Positions 1-5,659 of a DNA stretch of 5,659 bases are shown here, piece by piece. The DNA lies in NCBI GenBank assembly GCA_010030955.1, contig RHBP01000111.1:1-5659 (forward strand), given 5' to 3'. Under the pieces are notes generated by a model. The model saw nothing but the letters and a program-made list of their open reading frames with translations. It did not search any database and had not been told where the DNA came from. Position 1 is the first letter of the stretch; every line of letters begins with the position of its first letter. The stretch is from Synechococcaceae bacterium WBB_10_009 (GTDB lineage Bacteria; Cyanobacteriota; Cyanobacteriia; PCC-6307; Cyanobiaceae). A program made the translations under genes and the position numbers.

Positions 1-1038
1 CTGGCCCTGCAGGGCCAGCTGCTCCACCTCACCGATGGCCCGCTGGGCGGCGCGCACCCCGGCGCGGTCGGTGTCGAAGTTGAGGATCAGCCGCTTGCTG
101 TCGCAGCAGCGGCAGAGCTGGGTGATCTGCTGGCCGCTGAGGGCGGTGCCCAGGGCCGCCACGGCGTTGGTGATGCCGGCGGCATGCAGGGCGATCACAT
201 CGAAATAGCCCTCCACCACCACGGCGCGGTCGTCCTTGCGGATCGCATTGACGGCCTTGTCGAGGCCGAACAGGTGCTTGCCCTTCTCGAACACCTCCGT
301 TTCGGGGGAGTTGAGGTATTTCGGTTCAGCGCCATCGAGGCTGCGGCCACCGAAGCCGATGATCCGCCCCTGGCGGTCGGCGATCGGCACCATCACGCGA
401 TGGCGGAAGCGGTCGTAGTAGCCGCGGCTGTCGGTGGCACTGCTGCCCTTGCGGGGCACCACCAGGCCGGCGGCCTCCAGCAGCTCCGGCGCCAGGCCCT
501 CCACCTGGTGCAGGTGGCTGAACAGGCCGTCCCAGCGCTCGGGGGCATAGCCCAGGCCGAAGCTCTCCAGGGTGGTTTCGCTGAGGCCCCGCTGCTCCCG
601 CAAGTAAGCCAGGGCTGCAGCCCCCTCGGGGCTGCGCAGCTGGGCACGGAACCAGCCGGCCGCCAGGGCCAGGGCCTTGTGCAGCTGGTCGCGGCGGGAG
701 AGCTGCTGGCGCAGGCGCTCCTGCTGGGGGCCCTCCAGGGTCTCCACCGGCAGCTGGTATTTGCGGGCCAGCTCCAACACCACATCGCTGAAGCTCTGGC
801 GCTGGAGCTCCATCAGAAACTTGATGGAATTGCCGCCGGCCCCGCAGGAGAAGCAGTAGTAGAACTGCTTGGCCGGTGACACCGTCATCGACGGCGATTT
901 GTCGTCGTGGAAGGGACAGATCCCGACGAATTCCCGCCCCTTCTTCTTGAGCACCACGTGCTCACCCACCACGTCAACGATGTCAGCGCGTTCCTTGACG
1001 GCCTCGATCGTGCGGGGGTGGAGCCGGGGAGCTGACAC
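1..1038 (-). CDS. dnaG: DNA primase DnaG, N-terminal part (cut by the left window edge)
   Basis: DnaG makes the short RNA primers that start Okazaki fragments, working with the replicative helicase at the fork. The 346 codons present cover two of the three domains. The CHC2 zinc ribbon has C41, H44, C62 and C65 (844-918). The catalytic core has a basic patch ending in GFGGRSLDG, the PKYLNSPET motif, and the TOPRIM metal-binding residues E276 (in EGYFD) and D322/D324 (in NFDTDRAG). The C-terminal helicase-binding domain lies outside the window. I chose the GTG at 1036-1038, giving (V/M)SAPRLHPRTIEAVKERAD. That opening fits cyanobacterial primases as I know them, and an in-frame TGA sits four codons upstream (1048-1050). 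No ATG lies between that stop and the conserved TIEAVKERAD segment. I see no clear Shine-Dalgarno sequence. It diverges from the transporter gene with about 13 bases between starts. The family call is near certain; the start is probable. Confidence 0.96.
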   Translation of the reverse strand, partial: MSAPRLHPRTIEAVKERADIVDVVGEHVVLKKKGREFVGICPFHDDKSPSMTVSPAKQFYYCFSCGAGGNSIKFLMELQRQSFSDVVLELARKYQLPVETLEGPQQERLRQQLSRRDQLHKALALAAGWFRAQLRSPEGAAALAYLREQRGLSETTLESFGLGYAPERWDGLFSHLHQVEGLAPELLEAAGLVVPRKGSSATDSRGYYDRFRHRVMVPIADRQGRIIGFGGRSLDGAEPKYLNSPETEVFEKGKHLFGLDKAVNAIRKDDRAVVVEGYFDVIALHAAGITNAVAALGTALSGQQITQLCRCCDSKRLILNFDTDRAGVRAAQRAIGEVEQLALQGQ

Positions 1039-1051
1039 GCTGCGCGCTCAG

Positions 1052-1978
1052 GTGCGGCTTCAGGATGGCAGGGCTGCCCTGTGGATGCTGTCCAGTGCGC
1101 TGAGTTTCAGCCTGATGGGCGTGTGCGTGAAGGCGGTGGGGGGCCGCATCCCCGTGGGGGAGGTGGTGCTGGCCCGTTCGGCGGTGAGCCTGCTGCTGAG
1201 TGTGGTGATGCTGCGCCAGGCGGGTCTCAGCCCCTGGGGGGAACGGCGTGGCCTGCTGGTGCTGCGGGGGGTGATCGGCACCGGTGCACTGCTGTGTGTG
1301 TTTGCCGCCCTGGCCCAGCTGCCCCTGGCCCCGGCCACCGTGCTGCAGTATCTGCAGCCGGCATTCACGGCGGTGCTGGCCTGGCTGCTGCTGCGGGAAC
1401 GCATCGGTCTGCGCACGCTGGTGGCGGCGCTGCTGGGCTGGCTGGCGGTGCTGGCGCTCACCAACCCGAGCGAACTCTCGGGGCTGCTGGGGGCGTTGGG
1501 GCCCTGGCTGGGGGGCTGGCTGGGGCAGCGGGCCGAGCCCCTGCCCTGGGGCGGGGTGCTGCTGGGGCTCGGGGGTGCGTTGCTGTCGGCCTGCGCCTAT
1601 GTGAGCGTGCGGGCCCTGGGGCGCACGGAGCACCCGCTGGTGATCGTGTTCTATTTCCCGCTGGTGGGGCTGGTGCTCACCCTGCCGCTGGTGGCCCTGG
1701 ATCCGGTGCTGCCCAGCGCCGCAGACGCCCTGGCGCTGGTGGGGGTGGGGCTGTTCACCCAACTCGGGCAGATCGGGGTCACCAAGGGCCTGCTGGGGAT
1801 GCCCGCCGGCCGGGCCACGGCCATGGGCTACGGCCAGGTGCCCCTGGCGGCCCTGTGGGGCTGGCTGTTCTTCCGGGAGCCGCTGGATCCCGACACCGCC
1901 CTGGCGGCGGGGCTGGTGCTGGCGGCCACGCTGTTGAGCCTCAGGCGCTCTCCCCCTTCAGCGGCAACGGATCGATGA
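1052..1978 (+). CDS. EamA/DMT-superfamily membrane transporter
   Basis: This is a predicted inner-membrane permease of the drug/metabolite transporter superfamily, a family that moves small metabolites, amino acids or nucleotide-sugar-like compounds. The substrate cannot be read from sequence. The 308-residue product has about ten hydrophobic helices arranged as two EamA repeats, roughly residues 8-137 and 165-293. Each repeat contains family-typical features: E37 and R42 in the helix 2 region, the LQYLQPAFTAVLAW segment (98-111) followed by an RER turn, and GQVPLAALWGWLFFREPL in repeat two. A Gly/Leu/Trp-rich linker joins the repeats at about 138-163. The start is uncertain. GTG 1052 keeps a short cytoplasmic N-terminus before helix 1 and clears dnaG. 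ATG 1085 is in frame but would begin inside helix 1. An upstream ATG at 869 would overlap dnaG by 170 bases and add a non-family extension, so I rejected it. The last 38 bases overlap the convergent lipoprotein gene. Confidence 0.88.
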   Translation: MRLQDGRAALWMLSSALSFSLMGVCVKAVGGRIPVGEVVLARSAVSLLLSVVMLRQAGLSPWGERRGLLVLRGVIGTGALLCVFAALAQLPLAPATVLQYLQPAFTAVLAWLLLRERIGLRTLVAALLGWLAVLALTNPSELSGLLGALGPWLGGWLGQRAEPLPWGGVLLGLGGALLSACAYVSVRALGRTEHPLVIVFYFPLVGLVLTLPLVALDPVLPSAADALALVGVGLFTQLGQIGVTKGLLGMPAGRATAMGYGQVPLAALWGWLFFREPLDPDTALAAGLVLAATLLSLRRSPPSAATDR

Positions 1979-2435
1979 TCCAGTCCTGGGTGGCGCCGTC
2001 GGCGCTGCCGCTGGGCCGCGCCAGGCGCCAGCTCTGGCCGCGCTCCCCGCGCTGCAGGTAGAGGTCGAAGGCGCTGTCCACACGGATCGGATCGTCCGCC
2101 AGGCGCCAGTCGAAGCGGCCGGTGAGGTGCAGGCCGCGGTTGGCGCCGATCTGCAGCCCCTGCTGGGATTCCACCCGCACACGGCTCACCTGGGGCGGTC
2201 CGGAGGCCGACAGGCTGAGGGCATCGGCGATCGAGCGCTGGGTGAGGTCGATCTGCAGGGCAAGGGCCGAGAGCAGCACCTTCTGCGAGGGCTGCCCCAG
2301 GCCGTTGCAGGCGCTGAGGCCCACCAGCAGCACGGCGGTGCAGAGCAGGGCGGCGGCGCGGCGCAGCCACAGGGCAAGGCGGGCCAGCGGGGTTGTCGGA
2401 CCGGGCAGCATGGGGGGCAGAACGCGTGCTCCCAT
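1941..2435 (-). CDS. Predicted lipoprotein of unknown function
   Basis: I do not recognise a named family. The 164-residue product begins with an arginine-containing stretch (R19, R25, R26), a hydrophobic segment (about A27-L40) and a lipobox L40-S41-A42-C43. This predicts export, lipid attachment at C43 and a mature protein of about 122 residues at a membrane. The mature part has no further membrane helix. It alternates polar and hydrophobic residues, as in RVRVESQQGLQIGANRG and GRFDWRLADDPIRVDSAFDL, which suggests a beta-rich fold (an inference). It ends with DWIIDPLPLKGESA. Against the overlapping antisense frames, the clean signal peptide and sensible composition support real coding. The ATG at 2433-2435 interlocks with the ruvA ATG. 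The next ATG, at 2409-2411, removes eight residues, keeps the signal peptide intact and leaves 22 bases between the two starts, so it is a serious alternative. The gene converges on and overlaps the transporter gene. Confidence 0.75.
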   Translation of the reverse strand: MGARVLPPMLPGPTTPLARLALWLRRAAALLCTAVLLVGLSACNGLGQPSQKVLLSALALQIDLTQRSIADALSLSASGPPQVSRVRVESQQGLQIGANRGLHLTGRFDWRLADDPIRVDSAFDLYLQRGERGQSWRLARPSGSADGATQDWIIDPLPLKGESA

Positions 2436-3093
2436 GATCGGCTGGCTGCAAGGGCAACTCGCCGATCGCTGGCACCAGGCCAGCCGCTACGGGGTGTTGC
2501 TGGTGGTGGCCGGGGTGGGCTACGAGCTGGCGCTGGCCCGCCGGCACTGGGAACAACTGCCGGCGGGCAGCCCGGAGTTGAGCCTGCATGTGCACCAGGT
2601 GGTGCGCGAGGACAGCTGGATCCTCTACGGCTTCGAGAGCCGCGCCAACCGCGACTTGTTCCGGGAATTGGTGGCCGTGAGCGGCGTGGGTCCCCAGATG
2701 GCCCTGGGGCTGCTGGGGCAGCTGAGTGCCGAGGAGCTGGTGCGGGCGATCGTGCAGGCGGACCTGCGGCTGCTGTGCCAGGCCCCCGGTGTGGGCAAGC
2801 GCACGGCGGAGCGGCTGTCGGTGGAGCTGCGCACCCGGCTGCAGGAGCGCTTTGGGGCCGCCCTGGCCCTGGCACCGGCGGACGATCTGGAGCTGACGGA
2901 GCGGGGCGGCGGCGCTCCCGCTGCGGGCCTGCGCGATGAACTGCAGCTCACCCTGACGGCCCTGGGCTACGAGCCCCTGGAGATCAACCGTGCCCTGCGG
3001 GCGGTGGCCCAGCTGGGGCAAGCACCCGCCGGCGATGGCGAAGCCTGGCTGCGGGAGAGCCTTCGCTGGCTGTCGCGCGGTGAGGCGGCCTGA
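2434..3093 (+). CDS. ruvA: Holliday junction branch-migration protein RuvA
   Basis: RuvA binds four-way DNA junctions as a tetramer or octamer and loads the RuvB motor for branch migration during recombination and fork repair. The 219-residue product begins MIGWLQGQL, the usual RuvA opening, which fixes the start. Domain I (about 1-66) is the OB fold ending in REDSWILYGF. E59 and D60 correspond to the acidic pin residues E55/D56 of the E. coli protein. Domain II carries two helix-hairpin-helix motifs, VSGVGPQMALGLL (82-94) and APGVGKRTAERLSVEL (117-132), which contact DNA backbones. A Gly/Ala/Glu-rich flexible linker (about 143-162) leads to the C-terminal RuvB-binding domain, with ALGYEPLEINRAL and a terminal WLRESLRWLSR. 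The length is slightly above the roughly 200 residues usual for the family. ruvB is not in the window. rpsO follows 58 bases later on the same strand. Confidence 0.97.
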   Translation: MIGWLQGQLADRWHQASRYGVLLVVAGVGYELALARRHWEQLPAGSPELSLHVHQVVREDSWILYGFESRANRDLFRELVAVSGVGPQMALGLLGQLSAEELVRAIVQADLRLLCQAPGVGKRTAERLSVELRTRLQERFGAALALAPADDLELTERGGGAPAAGLRDELQLTLTALGYEPLEINRALRAVAQLGQAPAGDGEAWLRESLRWLSRGEAA

Positions 3094-3151
3094 GGGGCTG
3101 ACCACGAGGCGGTAAGTTGGTTGTTTGCACCGTCAGGGCCCGACGCCGCGC
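3094..3151 (+). other. ruvA-rpsO intergenic spacer and rpsO leader
   Basis: This 58-base stretch is the longest gap between gene ends in the window. It holds a locally AT-richer patch at about 3111-3128 (GGTAAGTTGGTTGTTTGC) in an otherwise very GC-rich region. TAAGTT at 3113-3118 is only a weak match to a -10 box, and I see no convincing -35 element. A promoter for rpsO here is therefore possible but unproven. A weak purine-rich stretch (CAGGG, 3134-3138) lies about 13 bases before the rpsO ATG, too far to be a good ribosome binding site. I see no hairpin followed by a T-run, so read-through from ruvA is plausible. Confidence 0.3.
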
Positions 3152-3421
3152 ATGTCGCTCGATACCACCAAGAAGCAGGAACTGATCAACACCCACCAAA
3201 CCCACGGCACCGACACCGGGTCCGTTGAGGTGCAGGTGGCGATGCTGAGCGAGCGCATCAGCAAGCTGAGCGGCCATCTGCAGAACAACATCCACGACTT
3301 CTCCTCCCGCCAGGGGCTGCTGAAGATGATCGGCCGCCGCAAACGGCTGCTGAGCTACCTGCGCAGCAACAGCGAGCAGCGCTACTCCTCCCTGATCCAG
3401 AAGCTCGGCATCCGCGGCTGA
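3152..3421 (+). CDS. rpsO: Small ribosomal subunit protein uS15
   Basis: S15 binds the central domain of 16S rRNA early in 30S assembly and contributes to bridges with the 50S subunit. The 89-residue product has the standard bacterial length and aligns along its whole length with S15 as I know it. It has the DTGSVEVQVAMLSERI segment (21-36), the rRNA-binding H42 and D49 at the same positions as in E. coli, then RQGLLKMIGRRKRLLSYL (53-70) and the C-terminal SLIQKLGIRG. The ATG at 3152 gives the canonical MSLDTTKKQ start. An upstream in-frame ATG at 3125 would add nine residues with no counterpart in the family. The gene probably shares a transcript with the PAM68-like gene, whose ATG begins one base after its TGA. 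In E. coli, S15 represses its own translation by binding the leader of its mRNA; nothing here shows whether that applies. Confidence 0.98.
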   Translation: MSLDTTKKQELINTHQTHGTDTGSVEVQVAMLSERISKLSGHLQNNIHDFSSRQGLLKMIGRRKRLLSYLRSNSEQRYSSLIQKLGIRG

Positions 3422-3422
3422 G

Positions 3423-3869
3423 ATGGGCGGGAAGGGGAACGGCCCGGCCCGCCAGGGCAGCGGCGGCATCGCACCCAGCACCCCCCCCTCAGCGGCCCGG
3501 ACCGCCGGCGGCGGCGCCAAGCGCGGGGCCAAGGGACAGGCCCCAGGCAAAAGCCAGGGCATCCCTGCGGCGGTGGCCAACCGCATGGCCCGTCGCGTGG
3601 GCCTGGCCACCGGCATCCCCACGGTGCTGGGGATGGCCACCTTCATCGTGAGCTACGTGGTGGTGAGCCGCGGGCTGCTCGACATTCCCCCGGTGGCGAC
3701 GCTGCTGACCTCAGGGGGCTTCTTTCTGTTGGGCCTGGTGGGCCTGAGCTACGGCGTGCTCTCCGCCAGCTGGGAGGACAGCCCCGGCAGCCTGCTGGGG
3801 CTGGAGCAGATCGGCCTGAACATCGGCCGCCTGCGCAGCTCCTTCAAGCGGCCACCAACGGCGAACTGA
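3423..3869 (+). CDS. PAM68-family photosystem II assembly protein
   Basis: PAM68 proteins are integral thylakoid-associated factors. In Arabidopsis and in Synechocystis (Sll0933) they act in an early step of photosystem II assembly. The 148-residue product has a Gly/Ala/Lys-rich, probably disordered N-terminus (1-45). A conserved entry segment IPAAVANRMARRVG (47-60) follows, then two membrane helices at about 60-81 and 91-113. The family-like tail GLSYGVLSASWE (107-118) and SLLGLEQIGLNIGRLRSSF (123-141) completes it. The assignment rests on this two-helix layout and the SYGxLSASW...GSLLG signature recalled from the family. The ATG at 3423 lies one base after the rpsO stop, so translation could be coupled to rpsO. 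The 3' end overlaps the convergent dnaE gene by 26 bases, with no room for an intergenic terminator. Thylakoid location is inferred from the family. Confidence 0.88.
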   Translation: MGGKGNGPARQGSGGIAPSTPPSAARTAGGGAKRGAKGQAPGKSQGIPAAVANRMARRVGLATGIPTVLGMATFIVSYVVVSRGLLDIPPVATLLTSGGFFLLGLVGLSYGVLSASWEDSPGSLLGLEQIGLNIGRLRSSFKRPPTAN

Positions 3870-5659
3870 GCCGGGCCTGGAAGGCCTGGGATTCGAGGCT
3901 GCTGAGGGCCGCGTGGCTGTCGCGCACACAAAACTGGTGCCCCAGGCGCACGTAGCGCACCTGCTCGCCCAGGCGCACCATCGCCACCACCGGCACCCGC
4001 ACGCCGGCCTCGTCCTTCTCGGTGCGGTGCTGGTGGAGGCACTCCCGCAGCTTGTGCTGCACGGCGATGTCGCTGGCCTGCTGGGCCTCCAGCTCCACCA
4101 TCAGCACCTGCAGCCGGTCGATCACCCGGCAGTCGTCCACGATCAGCTGCACCTGGTCGTCGCCGCGGCGATCCACCGAGGCCCAGATCAACAGCCGCGC
4201 ATCCACCATCAGGTGGTCCGCCAGGCGGGCGTAGGTCTTGGGGAACACCACCGCCTCGCAGCTGCCGCTGAGGTCCTCCAGCTGCAACACGGCCATGCGG
4301 TCGCCCTTGCGGGTGGTCACCGGCCGCAGGCCCGACACCATGCCCACCACGCTGACGCGGGCCTTGTCGTTGAGCTCCTCGAGGCTGCCCAGCCCCACCG
4401 GTGAGAGCAGTTGCACCGGTCGGGTGAGCTGCTTGAGCGGATGGTCGGACAGGTAGAAGCCCACCAGCTCCTTCTCCAGCCGCAGCTTTTCGGTGGGGGG
4501 GTAATCGGGCACCGGAGCCGCCTTGGGGGCGGTGCTCAGGTCGCCGCCGGCGGCAGCGCTGGCGCTGGCATCCGCAGGGGCGGCCAGCAGGTCAAACAGG
4601 TTGCCCTGGCCGCTGGCCCGGTCGCGGGCGCGGGAGGCGGCCCAGTCGACGATCAGATCCAGGTCGGCCATCAGCTGGGCGCGGTTGGCCTGGGGCTCGA
4701 GGCCATCGAGGGCACCGCAGTGCACCAGCGATTCCAGGGCGCGGCGGTTGAGGGTGCTGCCGGGGATGCGGTCGCACAGGTCGGCCAGGGAGCGGAATGG
4801 GCCATCGGCGCTGCGGGCCTCCAGCAGGGCGCGGATGGCGCCATCGCCGAGGTTGCGCACGGCGGAGAGGCCAAACAGGATCCGCTCACCCACGGGGGTG
4901 AAGTCGATGCCGGAGGCGTTGACATCGGGGGGCATCACCTCAATGCCCATGGCGTTGCAGTTGGCGATGTAGCGCTGCACCTTGTCGGTGGTGCCGGCGT
5001 TCACCGTGAGCAGGGCGGCCATGTAGGCCACCGGGTAGTGGGCCTTGAGGTAGGCGGTTTGGTAAGTCACCGCGCCATAGGCGGTGGAATGGCTCTTGTT
5101 GAAGCAGTATTCGGCGAACAGCACCATCTGCTCGAACAGCGATTCGGCGATGCGCGGGTCGACGCCCCGCTCACTGGCGCCCTTCACGAAGATGCTCTGG
5201 TGCTTCTCCATCTCGCTCTTTTTCTTCTTGCCCATGGCGCGCCGCAGCAGGTCGGCTTCACCGAGGGAGTAGCCCGCCAGGTCCTGGGCGATGCGCATGA
5301 TCTGCTCCTGGTAGACCATGATTCCGTAGGTCTCCCGCAGGATCGGCTCCAGCTTGGCGTCGGCGAAGTCGATGGCTTCGCGGCCATGTTTGCGGTTGAT
5401 GAATTTGGGGATCAGCCCCGCATCGAGGGGGCCCGGTCGGTAGAGGGCGAGGATCGAGGAGATGTCCTCCAGGGAGGAGGGTTTGAGGTCGCGCACGATC
5501 TGGCGCATGCCGCTTGATTCGAGCTGGAAGATGCCCTCCAGGTCGCCGCGGGCCAACAGGCCGTAGGTGCCCGGATCATCGAGGGGGAGAGCATCGGGAT
5601 CCACCTTCTCGCCGGTGCTCTGCTCCACCAGATCGATGGTCTTGTCGATCATCGTGAGG
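3844..5659 (-). CDS. dnaE: DNA polymerase III alpha subunit, C-terminal half (cut by the right window edge)
   Basis: DnaE is the replicative DNA polymerase catalytic subunit. About 604 codons are present, roughly half of a normal protein of near 1,170 residues. The PHP domain and the first active-site aspartates lie beyond the edge. From the N-terminal side I see PLDDPGTYGLL (PLDD at 5575-5586; the third catalytic aspartate is expected around here), then IFQLESSGMRQIV and YRPGPLDAGLIPKFINRKHG. The fingers follow (YQEQIMRIA, LLRRAMGKKKK), then FNKSHSTAYGAVTYQ and a helix-hairpin-helix region with LNRRALESLVHCGALDGL. An Ala-rich linker carries QGNLF (4594-4608), matching the QxxLF clamp-binding motif. 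An OB fold lies at about 4110-4365 (VVGMVSGLRP, AVLQLEDLSGSCEAVVFP), followed by a C-terminal domain that in other bacteria contacts the clamp loader. The ATG at 5652 is internal, since the reading frame stays open to the edge. Confidence 0.97.
   Translation of the reverse strand, partial: LTMIDKTIDLVEQSTGEKVDPDALPLDDPGTYGLLARGDLEGIFQLESSGMRQIVRDLKPSSLEDISSILALYRPGPLDAGLIPKFINRKHGREAIDFADAKLEPILRETYGIMVYQEQIMRIAQDLAGYSLGEADLLRRAMGKKKKSEMEKHQSIFVKGASERGVDPRIAESLFEQMVLFAEYCFNKSHSTAYGAVTYQTAYLKAHYPVAYMAALLTVNAGTTDKVQRYIANCNAMGIEVMPPDVNASGIDFTPVGERILFGLSAVRNLGDGAIRALLEARSADGPFRSLADLCDRIPGSTLNRRALESLVHCGALDGLEPQANRAQLMADLDLIVDWAASRARDRASGQGNLFDLLAAPADASASAAAGGDLSTAPKAAPVPDYPPTEKLRLEKELVGFYLSDHPLKQLTRPVQLLSPVGLGSLEELNDKARVSVVGMVSGLRPVTTRKGDRMAVLQLEDLSGSCEAVVFPKTYARLADHLMVDARLLIWASVDRRGDDQVQLIVDDCRVIDRLQVLMVELEAQQASDIAVQHKLRECLHQHRTEKDEAGVRVPVVAMVRLGEQVRYVRLGHQFCVRDSHAALSSLESQAFQARLSSPLVAA
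5104..5109 (-). other. Unoccupied DnaE split-intein insertion site
   Basis: In cyanobacteria such as Synechocystis and Nostoc, dnaE is broken into two genes at the Tyr/Cys junction of AEY-CFN, and a split intein rejoins the halves. Here the codons TAC (5107-5109) and TGC (5104-5106) are directly adjacent within LFAEYCFNKSHSTAYG. The gene is therefore continuous and intein-free at this position. Both flanking extein sequences match the family junction, so this is the empty form of the site. Confidence 0.85.

Noticed and set aside
184..879. A 231-codon plus-strand open frame opposite dnaG
   Set aside because: The composition is Ala/Leu/Gln/His-biased, with no recognisable motif. The minus strand clearly encodes the primase TOPRIM core here.
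869..1051. An N-terminal extension of the transporter from ATG 869
   Set aside because: It would overlap the dnaG zinc-binding domain antisense and add about 61 polar residues not expected in EamA proteins.
1496..1575. A G-rich, CTGGGG-repeating stretch inside the transporter gene that could be read as a repeat or G-quadruplex
   Set aside because: It is explained by Gly, Leu and Trp codons in the linker and the sixth helix. Similar G-rich runs occur across the gene, and no regular repeat unit is present.
983..1762. A Gln/His/Pro-rich 259-codon minus-strand open frame opposite the transporter
   Set aside because: Its repetitive composition mirrors the Leu/Gly/Ala codons of the membrane helices on the plus strand, and it overlaps the dnaG start.
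1828..3105. A 425-codon minus-strand open frame spanning the lipoprotein gene and opposing ruvA
   Set aside because: It is out of frame with the lipoprotein, rich in Pro/Gln/Arg/His, and runs antisense to the whole of ruvA. Long stop-free antisense frames are expected at this GC content.
3125..3151. An upstream ATG for rpsO
   Set aside because: It adds nine residues before the canonical S15 start MSLDTTKKQ, whose length and numbering match the family.
3423..3560. The compositionally biased 5' part of the PAM68-like gene as a possible misplaced start or foreign segment
   Set aside because: PAM68-family proteins usually have a variable, disordered N-terminus before the two helices. The frame is open and the ATG is tightly spaced after rpsO.
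4411..5517. A 368-codon plus-strand open frame opposite dnaE
   Set aside because: It is rich in Gly/Val/His/Gln with no domain pattern and lies entirely antisense to well-conserved polymerase motifs, so it is a codon-bias shadow.

Overview
The window is a compact, GC-rich piece of a bacterial chromosome that looks like a picocyanobacterium of the Cyanobium/Synechococcus group. Three things point there. It contains a PAM68-type photosystem II assembly protein, found only in oxygenic phototrophs. DnaG, RuvA, S15 and DnaE all read as cyanobacterial forms. The order dnaG / ruvA / rpsO / PAM68 / dnaE is, from memory, an arrangement seen in marine and freshwater picocyanobacteria. The genus is an inference; no marker gene here fixes it.

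Layout from left to right: (1) 1-1038, minus strand, the N-terminal 346 codons of DNA primase dnaG, running off the left edge. (2) 1052-1978, plus strand, an EamA/DMT-family transporter with ten predicted membrane helices, divergent from dnaG. (3) 1941-2435, minus strand, a small predicted lipoprotein of unknown function, overlapping the transporter tail-to-tail. (4) 2434-3093, plus strand, ruvA, whose ATG interlocks with the lipoprotein's ATG on the other strand. (5) 3152-3421, plus strand, rpsO. (6) 3423-3869, plus strand, a PAM68-like protein one base after rpsO. (7) 3844-5659, minus strand, the C-terminal half of the DNA polymerase III alpha subunit dnaE, overlapping the PAM68 gene tail-to-tail and running off the right edge.

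Functionally, the window joins replication and repair (primase, replicative polymerase, Holliday-junction protein), translation (S15) and photosystem assembly (PAM68 family), plus one exporter/permease and one envelope lipoprotein. ruvA, rpsO and PAM68 lie in one direction and could share a transcript. Coding density is extreme: the only gap longer than 20 bases between the chosen gene ends is the 58-base ruvA-rpsO spacer, and three neighbouring pairs overlap.

I found no RNA gene, CRISPR array, insertion sequence, prophage, attachment site or convincing terminator, and no evidence of a new biological system. The most notable observation is that dnaE is continuous across the exact site where many other cyanobacteria carry the split DnaE intein.
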